Shown: positions 43,387 through 51,712 of the stretch, piece by piece | How positions within the stretch are numbered: the stretch's first letter is position 1 | Layout of the letters: each line of letters begins with the position of its first letter | Origin: Nitrospirillum amazonense | GTDB lineage: Bacteria > Pseudomonadota > Alphaproteobacteria > Azospirillales > Azospirillaceae | Assembly (NCBI RefSeq): GCF_007828045.1 | Contig: NZ_VITN01000004.1 | Location: forward strand, 186,001-250,000 | Reading direction: 5' to 3' | DNA length: 64,000 nt | Translations under genes and position numbers: made by a program | Notes under the pieces: model-generated | The model's database searches: none | What the model saw: the letters and a program-made list of their open reading frames with translations, nothing else | What the model was told of the DNA's origin: nothing

Positions 43387-43947
43387 TTACAGGGCCCCAT
43401 GCCGCTCCAGCGCCGCACGCAGCAAGCCCTTCATGGGCGCCTGCGGCACGGCGCCTTGCGCCTTCAGCACGGCGGTGAAAGCCGGCGCGCCGCCATAGGC
43501 GGACTGGTAGCGTTCAACCACCTCATCCGCCAGGCGGGAAACGGCGTCGGCCGGGATGCCGTTGGGAAACTGGAAGAAGACGCGGATGGGCCCCAGCAGG
43601 GTGCAGCCGTCGGCCGTCAGCGCCACGACGGCGCCCTTGGGCACCACGATGGGCTGGTCCTTGCGCCGCACCACCACTTCGCCGCCCAGCGCCCAGTACT
43701 GGGTGCCATCCACCTCGGTGCGGCCGAAGACGCGGATGCGATCCCCCAGGTCGGCCTGGGCCAGGCCGGGGCAGCGGCCGGGTAGGGTGTCCGGCGCCTG
43801 CTCGAACACCACGGTCTGCGGGTCGTAGATCAGGCCGAACACCGGCTCGATCATCTCCTCGGCGTGGGCGCCGCCCGCCAGGACCAGCAGCGTCGCGAAC
43901 AGGCCGATCTTAGCCAGGGGATTCTTGAGCAGGGAAACCTTGGGCAT
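43387..43947 (-). CDS. Exported paralogue of the probable immunity protein
   Basis: A 186-residue protein with a signal peptide (LAKIGLFATLLVLAGGAHA, then EEM). The mature sequence runs parallel to the 42319-42924 protein: MIEPVFGLIYDPQTVVFEQAPDTLPGRCPGL, VDGTQYWALGGEVVVRR, VALTADGCTLLGPIRV, VVERYQSAYGGAPAFTAVLKAQ. It is more GC-rich and lies upstream of the amidase gene, 185 bp away. It may be a second or orphan immunity protein, or the ancestral host gene from which the immunity protein was copied. ATG 43947 with GGAG 7 nt upstream is preferred over GTG 43953. Confidence 0.7.
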   Translation of the reverse strand: MPKVSLLKNPLAKIGLFATLLVLAGGAHAEEMIEPVFGLIYDPQTVVFEQAPDTLPGRCPGLAQADLGDRIRVFGRTEVDGTQYWALGGEVVVRRKDQPIVVPKGAVVALTADGCTLLGPIRVFFQFPNGIPADAVSRLADEVVERYQSAYGGAPAFTAVLKAQGAVPQAPMKGLLRAALERHGAL

Positions 43948-44222
43948 TTTCACGCTCCGGCAGCTGAACTGTCTTACGGCTGCAAGGAAGGGTAGGGACT
44001 GTGTGTGGCCGGAAAAGGGCGAGACCGATATCGCGAAACGGCTAGATCGCGGCGCGGGCGGGCGACCGGATCAGCCTAAGGAAAGCGGCTGCACGGTGCG
44101 GCCGGCCCCCCGTTTTCCGCCATAAATGAAATAATTTAATAAGCGCGGATCGGTGGATGCAATTTCCGAACGGCTGAGGCAACAATCGCCGCAACGTCGA
44201 ATAATGAGCGGAGGATGTCACC

Positions 44223-45515
44223 ATGGCCGTAGACAGCAAGCACCCCGAGACCCTGGCCCTGCACGCCGGGTACCGCGCCGACCCCGCCACGGGCGCCGTG
44301 GCCGTGCCCCTCTACCAGACGACATCCTACCAGTTCCAAAGCACGGAGCACGCCGCCAACCTGTTCGCGCTCAAGGAACTGGGCAACATCTACACCCGCA
44401 TCATGAACCCCACCACCGACGTGCTGGAACAGCGGCTGGCGGCGCTGGAGGGCGGGGTGGCGGCCCTGGCGGTGGCGTCGGGCCAGGCGGCCAGCACCTT
44501 CGCCATCCTGAACGTGGCCAGCGCCGGCGACAACTTCGTCACCTCCACCGACCTGTATGGCGGCACCTGGAACCTGTTCGCCAACACCTGCAAGCAGTTG
44601 GGCATCGAGGCGCGCTTCGTCGATCCGTCGGATCCGGAGAACTTCCGCCGCGCCACCGACGACCGTACCCGCGCCTATTACGCCGAGACGCTACCCAACC
44701 CCAAGCTGCGCGTCTTCCCCATCGCCGAGGTGGCCGCCATTGGGCGGGAGCTGGGCGTGCCGCTGATCATGGACAACACGGCGACGCCCATCATCGCCCG
44801 CCCGCTGGACCATGGGGCGGCCGTCGTCGTCTATTCCACCACCAAGTATATCGGCGGCCATGGCACCAGCATCGGCGGCGCCCTGATCGACGGCGGCAAT
44901 TTCGACTGGGAGGCGCATGCCGACCGCTTCCCCCTGCTGAACCAGCCGGACCCCAGCTATCACGGCGCGGTGTGGACGCAGGCGGTGAAGCCGCTGGGCC
45001 CTATCGCCTACATCCTGCGCGCCCGCGTCACCCTGCTGCGCGACATCGGCGCGGCGCTTAGCCCCTTCAACGCCTTCCAGGCCATCCAGGGGCTGGAAAC
45101 CCTGCCGCTGCGCATGCGGGAGCATAACCGCAACGCCAGCGCCGTCGCCGCCTTCCTGGCGGAGCACCCCAAGGTGTCCGGCGTCATCCACCCCAGCCGG
45201 CAGACGGGAGAGCTGCGCCGCCGGGCGGACGCGGTGCTGAGGGGCGGCCATGGCGCCCTGGTGGGCTTCGAGCTTAAGGATGGCGCCGACGCTGGCCGCC
45301 GCTTCATCGACGCGCTGAAGCTGTTCTACCACGTCGCCAACATCGGCGACGCCCGCAGCCTGGCCATCCACCCGGCCAGCACTACCCATTCCCAGCTGTC
45401 GGCGGAGGACCAGGCGGCCACCGGCGTCACCCCCGGCTATGTCCGCCTGTCCATCGGTATCGAGCACATCGACGACATCCTGGCCGATCTCAGCCAGGCC
45501 CTGGCGCAGGCGTAG
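44223..45515 (+). CDS. metY: O-acetylhomoserine aminocarboxypropyltransferase (sulfhydrylase)
   Basis: A 430-residue PLP enzyme of the Cys/Met metabolism family. ETLALHAGYRADPATGAVAVPLYQTTSYQF, YTRIMNPTTDVLEQRLAALEGG, VPLIMDNTATPI and the PLP lysine in VVVYSTTKYIGGHGT are all present; it ends VRLSIGIEHIDDILADL. The length and the YQF/NLFALKELGNIY segment point to O-acetylhomoserine sulfhydrylase, which makes homocysteine from O-acetylhomoserine and sulfide. GGAGG lies 7 nt upstream. The 270-bp leader shows no sequence I can match to a SAM riboswitch. Confidence 0.92.
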   Translation: MAVDSKHPETLALHAGYRADPATGAVAVPLYQTTSYQFQSTEHAANLFALKELGNIYTRIMNPTTDVLEQRLAALEGGVAALAVASGQAASTFAILNVASAGDNFVTSTDLYGGTWNLFANTCKQLGIEARFVDPSDPENFRRATDDRTRAYYAETLPNPKLRVFPIAEVAAIGRELGVPLIMDNTATPIIARPLDHGAAVVVYSTTKYIGGHGTSIGGALIDGGNFDWEAHADRFPLLNQPDPSYHGAVWTQAVKPLGPIAYILRARVTLLRDIGAALSPFNAFQAIQGLETLPLRMREHNRNASAVAAFLAEHPKVSGVIHPSRQTGELRRRADAVLRGGHGALVGFELKDGADAGRRFIDALKLFYHVANIGDARSLAIHPASTTHSQLSAEDQAATGVTPGYVRLSIGIEHIDDILADLSQALAQA

Positions 45516-45629
45516 TAAGCCCAGGGGGCGGGGCGCCGGTTGGGGCGGCGTGCCGTCTGCAAGGGAAGGTCGGGACGGCCGAGCCCGAGGGTATAGCGGC
45601 ACGAGATTTTGACTCGTGCCGCTATAGGA

Positions 45630-45713
45630 CGCGACCGCGTCCGCCGGAGCGAGCACCGCAGGGCGCAGCGAGGAAGCCAAGCCAGCGGATGTTGGCGCCC
45701 GGCGACTGAGGGG
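45630..45713 (+). repeat. Dispersed intergenic repeat, copy B
   Basis: About 84 bp between metY and the DUF2189 gene, similar along its length to the minus strand of 33161-33246, with a 26-bp identical block at 45649-45674. It ends GGCGCCCGGCGACTGAGGG, as in copies A and C. Confidence 0.6.
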
Positions 45714-45747
45714 GCATTTGAGCGGTCACGATCAAATGCCACGCGTA

Positions 45748-46617
45748 TTACGCCACCAGCCGGCGGTAGAGGTGCCAGGTGCTGTGGCCCAGCACCGGCA
45801 TCACCACGATCAGGCCGACGAAGGCGGGCAGGGTGCCCGCCAGCAGGCTTCCCGCCACGATCAGGCCCCACAGGGCCATGACCCCCGGGTTACGTGCCAC
45901 CGCCCGCATGGAGGTGCCGACGGCGGTGTGCAGCGGCACGTCGCGGTCCAGCAGCAGGGGGAAGCTGATGGCGGCGATGGCCAGCACCAATGCCGCGAAG
46001 CCGGCGCCCACGGCGCAGCCCACCGCGATCATGGTCCAGCCGGCGCCGCTGCCCGCCACGTCGGCCGCGAACTGCGCCACCGAGGCCGGAGGCTGCGGGC
46101 CCAGGGTGGCGTCATAGATGCCCTGGGCGGCGTACAGCCAGGCGAAGTAAATAACCGTCAGCAGGAAGCCCAGGGCCGCGATGGCGGCGATGGCCGGCGA
46201 CCGCAGGGGCCCGAACGCCTCGCGCCAGCTGGGCTGGGCGCCGCGTTCCCGCTGCCGGCTCATCTCCAAGAGGCCAATGGCCGCCACCGGCCCCACCAGC
46301 ACGAAGCCGGACGCCAGCGGGAACAGCATCGGCAGCATGTTCAGGTTCACCGCCGCCCGGGCCAGCACGCAGCCCAGGATGGGATAGATGATGCACAGCG
46401 CGAAGACGTCGGTACGGAAGGCGCCGAAGTCGCGGAAGCCGGCGGCGATGGCCTCGCCCAGGTCGGCCACGCCGATGCGCCGCACCGTGGGCGCCTCCCG
46501 CGCCCGCATGTCCTCCATATGCCCGATGGCCCTGCCAACGGACGCCACGCCCGCCGCCGCCTCACCCAGCCGTTCCCATGTCCATTCCACGGGATTGCGT
46601 ATGGTTTCTTGTGTCAT
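45748..46617 (-). CDS. DUF2189 integral membrane protein (second copy)
   Basis: A 289-residue protein with six predicted membrane helices after an amphipathic N terminus. Shared features with the 12395-13216 protein include the leading RRIGVADLGEAIAAGF, the SRQRERG loop after the second helix pair, [24 protein letters not shown] and the ending GHSTWHLYRRLVA. DUF2189 has no known function. ATG 46617 has GGAGGATCAGGGC upstream. The gene is separate from metY (convergent across the dispersed repeat). Confidence 0.85.
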   Translation of the reverse strand: MTQETIRNPVEWTWERLGEAAAGVASVGRAIGHMEDMRAREAPTVRRIGVADLGEAIAAGFRDFGAFRTDVFALCIIYPILGCVLARAAVNLNMLPMLFPLASGFVLVGPVAAIGLLEMSRQRERGAQPSWREAFGPLRSPAIAAIAALGFLLTVIYFAWLYAAQGIYDATLGPQPPASVAQFAADVAGSGAGWTMIAVGCAVGAGFAALVLAIAAISFPLLLDRDVPLHTAVGTSMRAVARNPGVMALWGLIVAGSLLAGTLPAFVGLIVVMPVLGHSTWHLYRRLVA

Positions 46618-46931
46618 GCCCTGATCCTCCTGAACGCGTTGCGGTATCAGGCAGGGGCCCAGAGATCGCTGGGGCCCAAGGCGGAGGGTGTCATGGCGGC
46701 GGAGGCGCGATGGTCGGCGACCCAGCCGCGCAGGGCGGTTAAGCGCCGCTCCCGGTTTTGGGCCAGTGTACGCCGCTTGGTGGGCGTTGTTAATGGGGCC
46801 GGGAAATGGGCGACGGGGACCGGATGCGCAACGCGGTCGCCCTGGTCCGAACCCGGCCGGTTCGGCGCTCTCATCCCGCGGCGAACACCGGTGGCATATT
46901 GGGCGGCCGCTGTTCGTCAGGCCCCGGGGCG
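46618..46931. other. Intergenic region, no convincing gene
   Basis: About 314 bp between the DUF2189 gene and the serine hydrolase gene. A short minus-strand frame at 46647-46874 would encode 75 residues rich in Arg, Ala and Pro but lacks a ribosome site. GGGCCC-type inverted sequences (GGGGCCCAGAG...CTGGGGCCC near 46656-46677) could form a terminator-like stem for the hydrolase gene. Nothing else is seen. Confidence 0.4.
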
Positions 46932-48029
46932 TCAGGACAGGGCCGCCAGAATACCCAGCAGGATATCCTGCGATCGCCGCTGGCCATAGCCCTTGCCGTA
47001 GGCGCTGGAGGTGATGGCCACCACCAGGTCCAGCGACGGGACCACGTAGATCTTGTTACCGCCGTTGCCCGAGGCGAAGTGGACGGGCACGGTGCGGCCG
47101 TCGCCCGCCTGCTTATCCCCGACGGGCTCATCCTTGGCGTACCACATGTAGCCATAGAAGTCGGCGTAGGGGTCGCTGGCAGCGATGGGATGGATGCGGG
47201 CCAGACTGTCGCTCAGCCACCGCTGGCTGACGACGCGCCGGCCCTGGTGGAGCCCGTCGTCCAGGATCAACTGGCCGATGGTGGCGGCGTCGCGGGCGGT
47301 GATCGACAGGTTGCCCTGGCCGGTGCCGTGGCCGCCGGGAAGCTGGCGCCAGCTGTGGACCGCGATGCCCAGCGGGGCGAACAGCGCCTCTTGCGCGAAC
47401 GCGTCCAGGCCCTGGCCCGTGGCGCGCTCCACGATCAGGCCGGTCAGGAAGGCGTTGAGGGAGCAGTACTGGTAGGTGCGGCCCGGCGGCTCGCGCACCG
47501 GCACGGCCAGGGCGGCGGTGGCCCAGTCGCCGGTCTTCTCCCCGGCCTCGTCCAGCGTGTCCTCATTGCCGGGGGAGGCGGGGTTGGTGTCGTCGGCCGC
47601 CAGGCCGGAGCGCATGGTCAGCAGGTCGCGGATGGTGATGGACTCCCATCCCGCCGGCCATCCCCCTGGCAGGGGGCCGGGCAGGTAGCGGGTGATGGGG
47701 GCGTCCACGCCCGCCACCCGGCCGTGATCGATGGCGATGCCCATTAGCAGGCTGGTCAGGCTTTTGGTGGCGGAGCGGATGTCGTGCAGTGTGGTGGCGT
47801 CATCGCCGTTGTAATAGGCCTCGGCGATGCGCTGACCGTGCCGCAGCACCACCACGCCCTTGAGGTCGGGATGGGGATCATCGCGCCAGCGCTCCAGCAA
47901 CGCGGCCAGCCTGGCTGGGGCGGACGCGGCCGATTCCGTGGCCCGCGCCATCGCCGGCACCGTGCCGGTGAGCGCCAGGCCGGCCAGGCCCCCCAGCACC
48001 CTGCGCCGGTCGCACCGCCATCCGTTCAT
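46932..48029 (-). CDS. Serine beta-lactamase-like hydrolase with Tat signal
   Basis: A 365-residue member of the class C beta-lactamase/penicillin-binding-protein-like family. The N terminus has a twin-arginine signal (CDRRRVLGGLAGLALTGTVPAMA). The nucleophile is in IRSATKSLTSLLMG (SxxK), the second motif is YQYCSLNAFLTG (YxN-like, reading YCS), and the third region is near HFASGNGGNKIYVVPSLDLVVAI. Members include esterases, D-aminopeptidases and beta-lactamases; the substrate cannot be assigned. It is divergent from the DUF1080 gene. Confidence 0.88.
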   Translation of the reverse strand: MNGWRCDRRRVLGGLAGLALTGTVPAMARATESAASAPARLAALLERWRDDPHPDLKGVVVLRHGQRIAEAYYNGDDATTLHDIRSATKSLTSLLMGIAIDHGRVAGVDAPITRYLPGPLPGGWPAGWESITIRDLLTMRSGLAADDTNPASPGNEDTLDEAGEKTGDWATAALAVPVREPPGRTYQYCSLNAFLTGLIVERATGQGLDAFAQEALFAPLGIAVHSWRQLPGGHGTGQGNLSITARDAATIGQLILDDGLHQGRRVVSQRWLSDSLARIHPIAASDPYADFYGYMWYAKDEPVGDKQAGDGRTVPVHFASGNGGNKIYVVPSLDLVVAITSSAYGKGYGQRRSQDILLGILAALS

Positions 48030-48235
48030 GCCGCTGTTCCCTTCTCGTTGAGGGCCACAGCCTCGTCAGGTCTCGACGCCGGGGCAACGGCCATCTCGGT
48101 GGGCGGTCATGGGGCCACTTCGCGACGGTCCGCAGCGAGGAATGACGCGTGCGCCTACAAACCCCTGCCGTTTTGCCGCTTTCGCTGCTATGAAATCGAT
48201 AACATCGAGATAATCAGGAAAGTTGGGGAGGCGGT

Positions 48236-49186
48236 ATGGCGATGAGGGTGGCATGGGCACTGGTTTTGGCGGTGGGGCTGGGCGGCACGGCTTCGGCCCA
48301 GGCGGAAAAGGTTTCGGCCAACCCGGCGCTGGAGGCGGTGCTGGCGGGTGACCCGCCGTTCCAGGCGCAGCATCTGCGCCTGGTGGACGTGCCGGCGCCG
48401 GCCGGGCCGGCGGTCAGCCTGTTCAACGGCCGCGACCTGGACGGCTGGGACGCCTGGCTGGGCTATCCCGATCCGGCGCGCACCTACCTGGCCCAGCCCG
48501 GGCAGACGCCCATCGGCGCCGACAAGGCCACCGTCGCCAAGATTTTCCACGTGGTGACGGAGGAGGGGGAGCCGGCGATCTTCATCACCGGGCAGACCTG
48601 GGGCGGCATCGTCAATCGGGGCGACCACGCCAACTATCACCTGCGCCTGGAATACAAGTGGGGCAGGACCCGTTATGCCCCGCGCCGGGATCTGCCGTGG
48701 AACAATGGCCTGCTGTACCACAGCCATGGCGCGCCGGGCGCCGTCTACGGCACCTGGATGGCGGCGGCGGAGTTCGAGATCATGCTGGGCTCCGTCGGCA
48801 TGGTGGTGCCCGTGGGCCCCAACGTGACGGCGGTGACCGAGGTGGGGCGCGACCGCGCCCGGATCGATCCCCAGCGCCGCTACATGATGGGCGGCCGCGC
48901 GGTCACCGTGGGGCCGCCGGCCTGGAATGTGGAGGCGGGCAGCGACGCTGAAAAGCCGGTGGGGGAATGGAACGTGCTGGACCTCTATGTCCTGGGCGAC
49001 TAGGCGGTGCACGTGGTGAACGGCGTGCCGGTGATGGTGGTGCGCGACCTGCGGATGCGGGAGGGCGAGGGCTGGGCGCCCCTGACCCACGGCCATATCC
49101 AATTGCAGTCCGAAGGGGCGGAAACCTATTTCCGCCGCATCACGCTGGAGCCGATCACCAGCCTGCCCAGGGTGATCAAGAACTGA
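48236..49186 (+). pseudogene. DUF1080 (3-keto-disaccharide hydrolase-like) gene broken by an in-frame TAG
   Basis: The frame encodes a signal peptide (WALVLAVGLGGTASA), then a concanavalin-like DUF1080 domain: LFNGRDLDGWDAWLG, YHLRLEYKWGR, NNGLLYHSHGAPG, WNVLDLYVLGD. It stops at TAG 49001-49003. The same frame then runs on for 60 codons to TGA 49184, encoding AVHVVNGVPVMVV and IQLQSEGAETYFRRITLEPI, which is exactly the expected C-terminal end of the domain. So one nonsense codon splits an otherwise intact 316-codon gene; CAG to TAG is the simplest change. GGGAGG precedes ATG 48236. It could also be a sequencing error or readthrough. Confidence 0.8.
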
Positions 49187-49189
49187 ACG

Positions 49190-50113
49190 TCAGGCCTCCG
49201 CCGTTCCCGTCGCCAGGAAGTCCAGCAACAGGCGGCTAACCGCCTCCGGCGCCTCGCGCGTGGGAAAGTGGCCCACGCCAGGCAGCACCGCGCGGCGGTA
49301 GGGGCCGGTGAAATGGCCCTCGTTGACCGCCGTCGTGGCAGGCAGGGTGCAGCGATCGTCGCCGCCCTGGATCATCAGGGTGGGCACGGCCAGGGTGCGG
49401 GCGGCGCGCTGGCGCTTTTCCATCTCGGTATAGCGCGGGTCGGGTTTCGCCTCATCCCAGCGCACGCGGTAGGAATGCAGGGTGATGGCGGCCCAGTCGG
49501 GGTTCTCGAAGGCGGCCGCCGTCCGTTCGAACGCCGCCTCCTCATACCACCCGGCGGGGCTCCAACTGTCCCATTGATAGCGGGCGAACGCCTTGCCGTC
49601 GTGGCAGATGGTTTCCGCCCCGCGCTCCGTCGTCAGGAACCACTGGTACCAATAGCGCTGGGCCTGGGGCAGAGAGGGCGTGGGCAGGCTGCCCGGCCCC
49701 CAGCCCACCGACAGGGCGGCGATGCGGTGCAGGCGGTCCGGCGCCACCGCGGCCAGGAAATAGGCGATGCGGGCGCCCCAGTCGTGGCCGATGACGCTGA
49801 AGCGTTGCCAGTCCAGGGCGTTGGCGAGGTCCAGCGCGTCTTGCGCCAGGGCGGCGATCTGGCCGGAGCGGGTGGTCTGGCTGGACAGGAAGCGCGTGGG
49901 GCCGAAACCGCGCAGCCAAGGCGCCACCGTCTTGTAGCCCGCTTCCCACAGGGCCGGCGCCACCCGATCCCAGGTGTGGGCGTCGTCCGGCCAGCCGTGC
50001 AGCAGCATCACCGGCGGCCCGTCGGCCGGCCCGCCGGTGATGTAGGCCACGTCCAGCAGCGGCGTGGCGATATGGGCGATCTCGGGCGCGGTGTCGGGTT
50101 CGGTTGGAGGCAT
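49190..50113 (-). CDS. Alpha/beta hydrolase, epoxide hydrolase-like
   Basis: A 307-residue alpha/beta hydrolase. Oxyanion motif LLHGWPDDAHTWD, nucleophile elbow VIGHDWGARIAY with aspartate (GHDWGA, typical of epoxide hydrolases and haloalkane dehalogenases), acid in IQGGDDRC and base histidine in LPGVGHFPTREAPE. No signal peptide. The substrate is unknown. The gene begins 38 nt after a DsbA/FrnE-type gene on the same strand, suggesting an operon, and is convergent with the broken DUF1080 gene. Confidence 0.88.
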   Translation of the reverse strand: MPPTEPDTAPEIAHIATPLLDVAYITGGPADGPPVMLLHGWPDDAHTWDRVAPALWEAGYKTVAPWLRGFGPTRFLSSQTTRSGQIAALAQDALDLANALDWQRFSVIGHDWGARIAYFLAAVAPDRLHRIAALSVGWGPGSLPTPSLPQAQRYWYQWFLTTERGAETICHDGKAFARYQWDSWSPAGWYEEAAFERTAAAFENPDWAAITLHSYRVRWDEAKPDPRYTEMEKRQRAARTLAVPTLMIQGGDDRCTLPATTAVNEGHFTGPYRRAVLPGVGHFPTREAPEAVSRLLLDFLATGTAEA

Positions 50114-50150
50114 GCCGTTTCAACCTCGTTGAGGTGCCGACGGTTCCGGT

Positions 50151-50813
50151 TCAGCCCGCCGCGCTGGCCACCACGCCCTCCGACCCCGCCAGGTCCAGCA
50201 GGGGCAGGAAGGCGCCCGGTTCCTGGGCGCCGGACAGGGAATAGAGGCGGTTGAAGATGAAGCAGGGCACCGCCTGGATGCCCAGCTGGCGCACGGTGGC
50301 CAGCGCCTGGCGCAGGGCGTCGCGGTCGGCGTCGCTGTGCAGGAAGGCCGCGGCGGCATCGGCGTCCAGTCCCGCTTCCCCGGCGATGGCGGCCAGCACC
50401 GCGCGGTCGCCGATGTCGCGGCCGTCGCGGAAGAAGGCGGCCTGCAGGGCGGCGGCCAGCTCCTGGGTGTGGGCGCCGCCCTGGCCGTTGGCGTCGGCAT
50501 GGCGCAGCAGGCGATGGGCGTCCAGCGTGTTGGGCGTACGGCGGATCCGGTCCAGGTTCAGGGTCAGGCCCTCGGCCGCCGCCGTCTGTTCCAGCAGGGT
50601 GTTGACCTGGCGGATGCGCTCGACGCTGCCGAACTTGGCCAGTTGGTCGATGGTGCGGTCGATGCCGCTGGGCGGCGTGTCGGGGTCCAGCTGGAAGGGC
50701 AGCCAGCGCACCTCCGGCTGTTGCGTCGGGCGCTGGGCCAGCGCGCGCTCCAGCCGGCGCTTGCCGATGTAGCACCACGGACAGACGAAGTCGGCGACGA
50801 TCTCGATCAGCAT
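50151..50813 (-). CDS. DsbA family oxidoreductase (FrnE-like)
   Basis: A 220-residue thioredoxin-fold protein: VADFVCPWCYIGKRRLERAL carries the CPWC redox motif at the N terminus, RRTPNTLDAHRLL follows in the helical insertion, and the cis-Pro region reads GIQAVPCFIFNRLYSLSGAQEPGAFL. It is cytosolic (no signal peptide), like FrnE and 2-hydroxychromene-2-carboxylate isomerase relatives. The extra cysteine next to the cis-proline is unusual. It is the first gene of a probable two-gene operon with the epoxide-hydrolase-like gene. Confidence 0.9.
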   Translation of the reverse strand: MLIEIVADFVCPWCYIGKRRLERALAQRPTQQPEVRWLPFQLDPDTPPSGIDRTIDQLAKFGSVERIRQVNTLLEQTAAAEGLTLNLDRIRRTPNTLDAHRLLRHADANGQGGAHTQELAAALQAAFFRDGRDIGDRAVLAAIAGEAGLDADAAAAFLHSDADRDALRQALATVRQLGIQAVPCFIFNRLYSLSGAQEPGAFLPLLDLAGSEGVVASAAG

Positions 50814-51110
50814 GGGGGTGTCGTGGTGGGGGCCAGGTCGCGAGCGTGGAGGGACTATACGGCGGTGGTGCCGGCCTGCCGAGCCTCATCCGATGGTTTA
50901 TACACCAAGGATGGTTACAAGGCAGGGTCGGCCGGCGAATGCGGTCGGTGTCTTTTCCGTTCCGGTTCGGGGGCTCCTGCGCTAAACTTTTCTTATCTCT
51001 GCCTTATATGGGCATGCCGCCGGCCGTGGTCGATGGCGCCAGGCGGTGAGTGCGCGGCGATTTAGAATGGCTGGTCCGGCGTGGACCGCCGCCCGGTGGG
51101 GGCCCGTTCC

Positions 51111-51542
51111 ATGAGCGAAACCTACGTCACCATGAAAATCCGCGAGGCGATGGCCCAGGCGCAGGGCAGCCGCGCCCAGGCGCAGCGCATCCTGATGGCC
51201 TGGGCCCTGGCGGACGAGCAACTGATGCGCGGCTTGTGCAAGCCCTTCCTGAAGGGCATCACCGGCGCCGCCATCGAGCGGGCGTACCGGGGCGGCCCCG
51301 CCGTGCCCGCCATGGCCCCCGCCGCCGCGGCCCCCGGCGGCGCCACCAGCCGCCGGGCCCCGGCGCCGCAACGCCTGACCCAGGCCCAGCTGGACGCCAT
51401 CGTCGCCCGCATGGGCGGCACCCGCCTGGCCAACCAGCCGCCCATCCTGAATGGTGCCCCGCCGCCCAAGAGCGAGGGCACGGTGAAGCAGGCGGCCTCC
51501 GTCAAGGCGCTGGCCGCCGCCTTCCACCGCAAAAAATTCTGA
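51111..51542 (+). CDS. Hypothetical protein
   Basis: A 143-residue soluble protein. The N-terminal helical part (MSETYVTMKIREAMAQAQGSRAQAQRILMAWALADEQLMRGLCKPFLKGI) has a conserved look. It is followed by an Ala/Pro-rich linker and a C-terminal segment LTQAQLDAIVARMGGTRL. It is basic at the very end (AFHRKKF). No function is recognised. ATG 51111 is chosen over the in-frame ATG 51081 because the conserved segment begins there. The 300 bp upstream holds no gene. Confidence 0.6.
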   Translation: MSETYVTMKIREAMAQAQGSRAQAQRILMAWALADEQLMRGLCKPFLKGITGAAIERAYRGGPAVPAMAPAAAAPGGATSRRAPAPQRLTQAQLDAIVARMGGTRLANQPPILNGAPPPKSEGTVKQAASVKALAAAFHRKKF

Positions 51543-51571
51543 ACGGTTCCTTGCATAGACCCAGCGGGCGT

Positions 51572-51600
51572 CGAAGATGGCGGCGCCCGGCGTTTGAGGG
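51572..51600 (+). repeat. Dispersed intergenic repeat, partial copy C
   Basis: GATGGCGGCGCCCGGCG followed by TTTGAGGGG matches the distal end of copies A (33161-33246) and B (45630-45713). Only this part is preserved, in the interval before gltX. Confidence 0.4.
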
Positions 51601-51712
51601 GCTGGCAGAAGACAGGGCGGGGCCGGTGGCTCCGCCTTTTGCTTTTCGGCCGCTTCATGGTATCGCTGCGACCCTTGGTTTTCGTCCGGTTTTCTGAAGG
51701 CTTTTTCGTCCC

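Noticed and set aside
43948-44222. SAM riboswitch upstream of metY
   Set aside because: The leader lacks the conserved SAM-I, SAM-II or SAM/SAH core sequences I know; a covariance-model search would settle it.
46647-46874. 75-codon minus-strand frame between the DUF2189 and serine hydrolase genes
   Set aside because: No Shine-Dalgarno and Arg/Ala/Pro-rich composition typical of chance frames in GC-rich DNA; cannot be excluded without conservation data.
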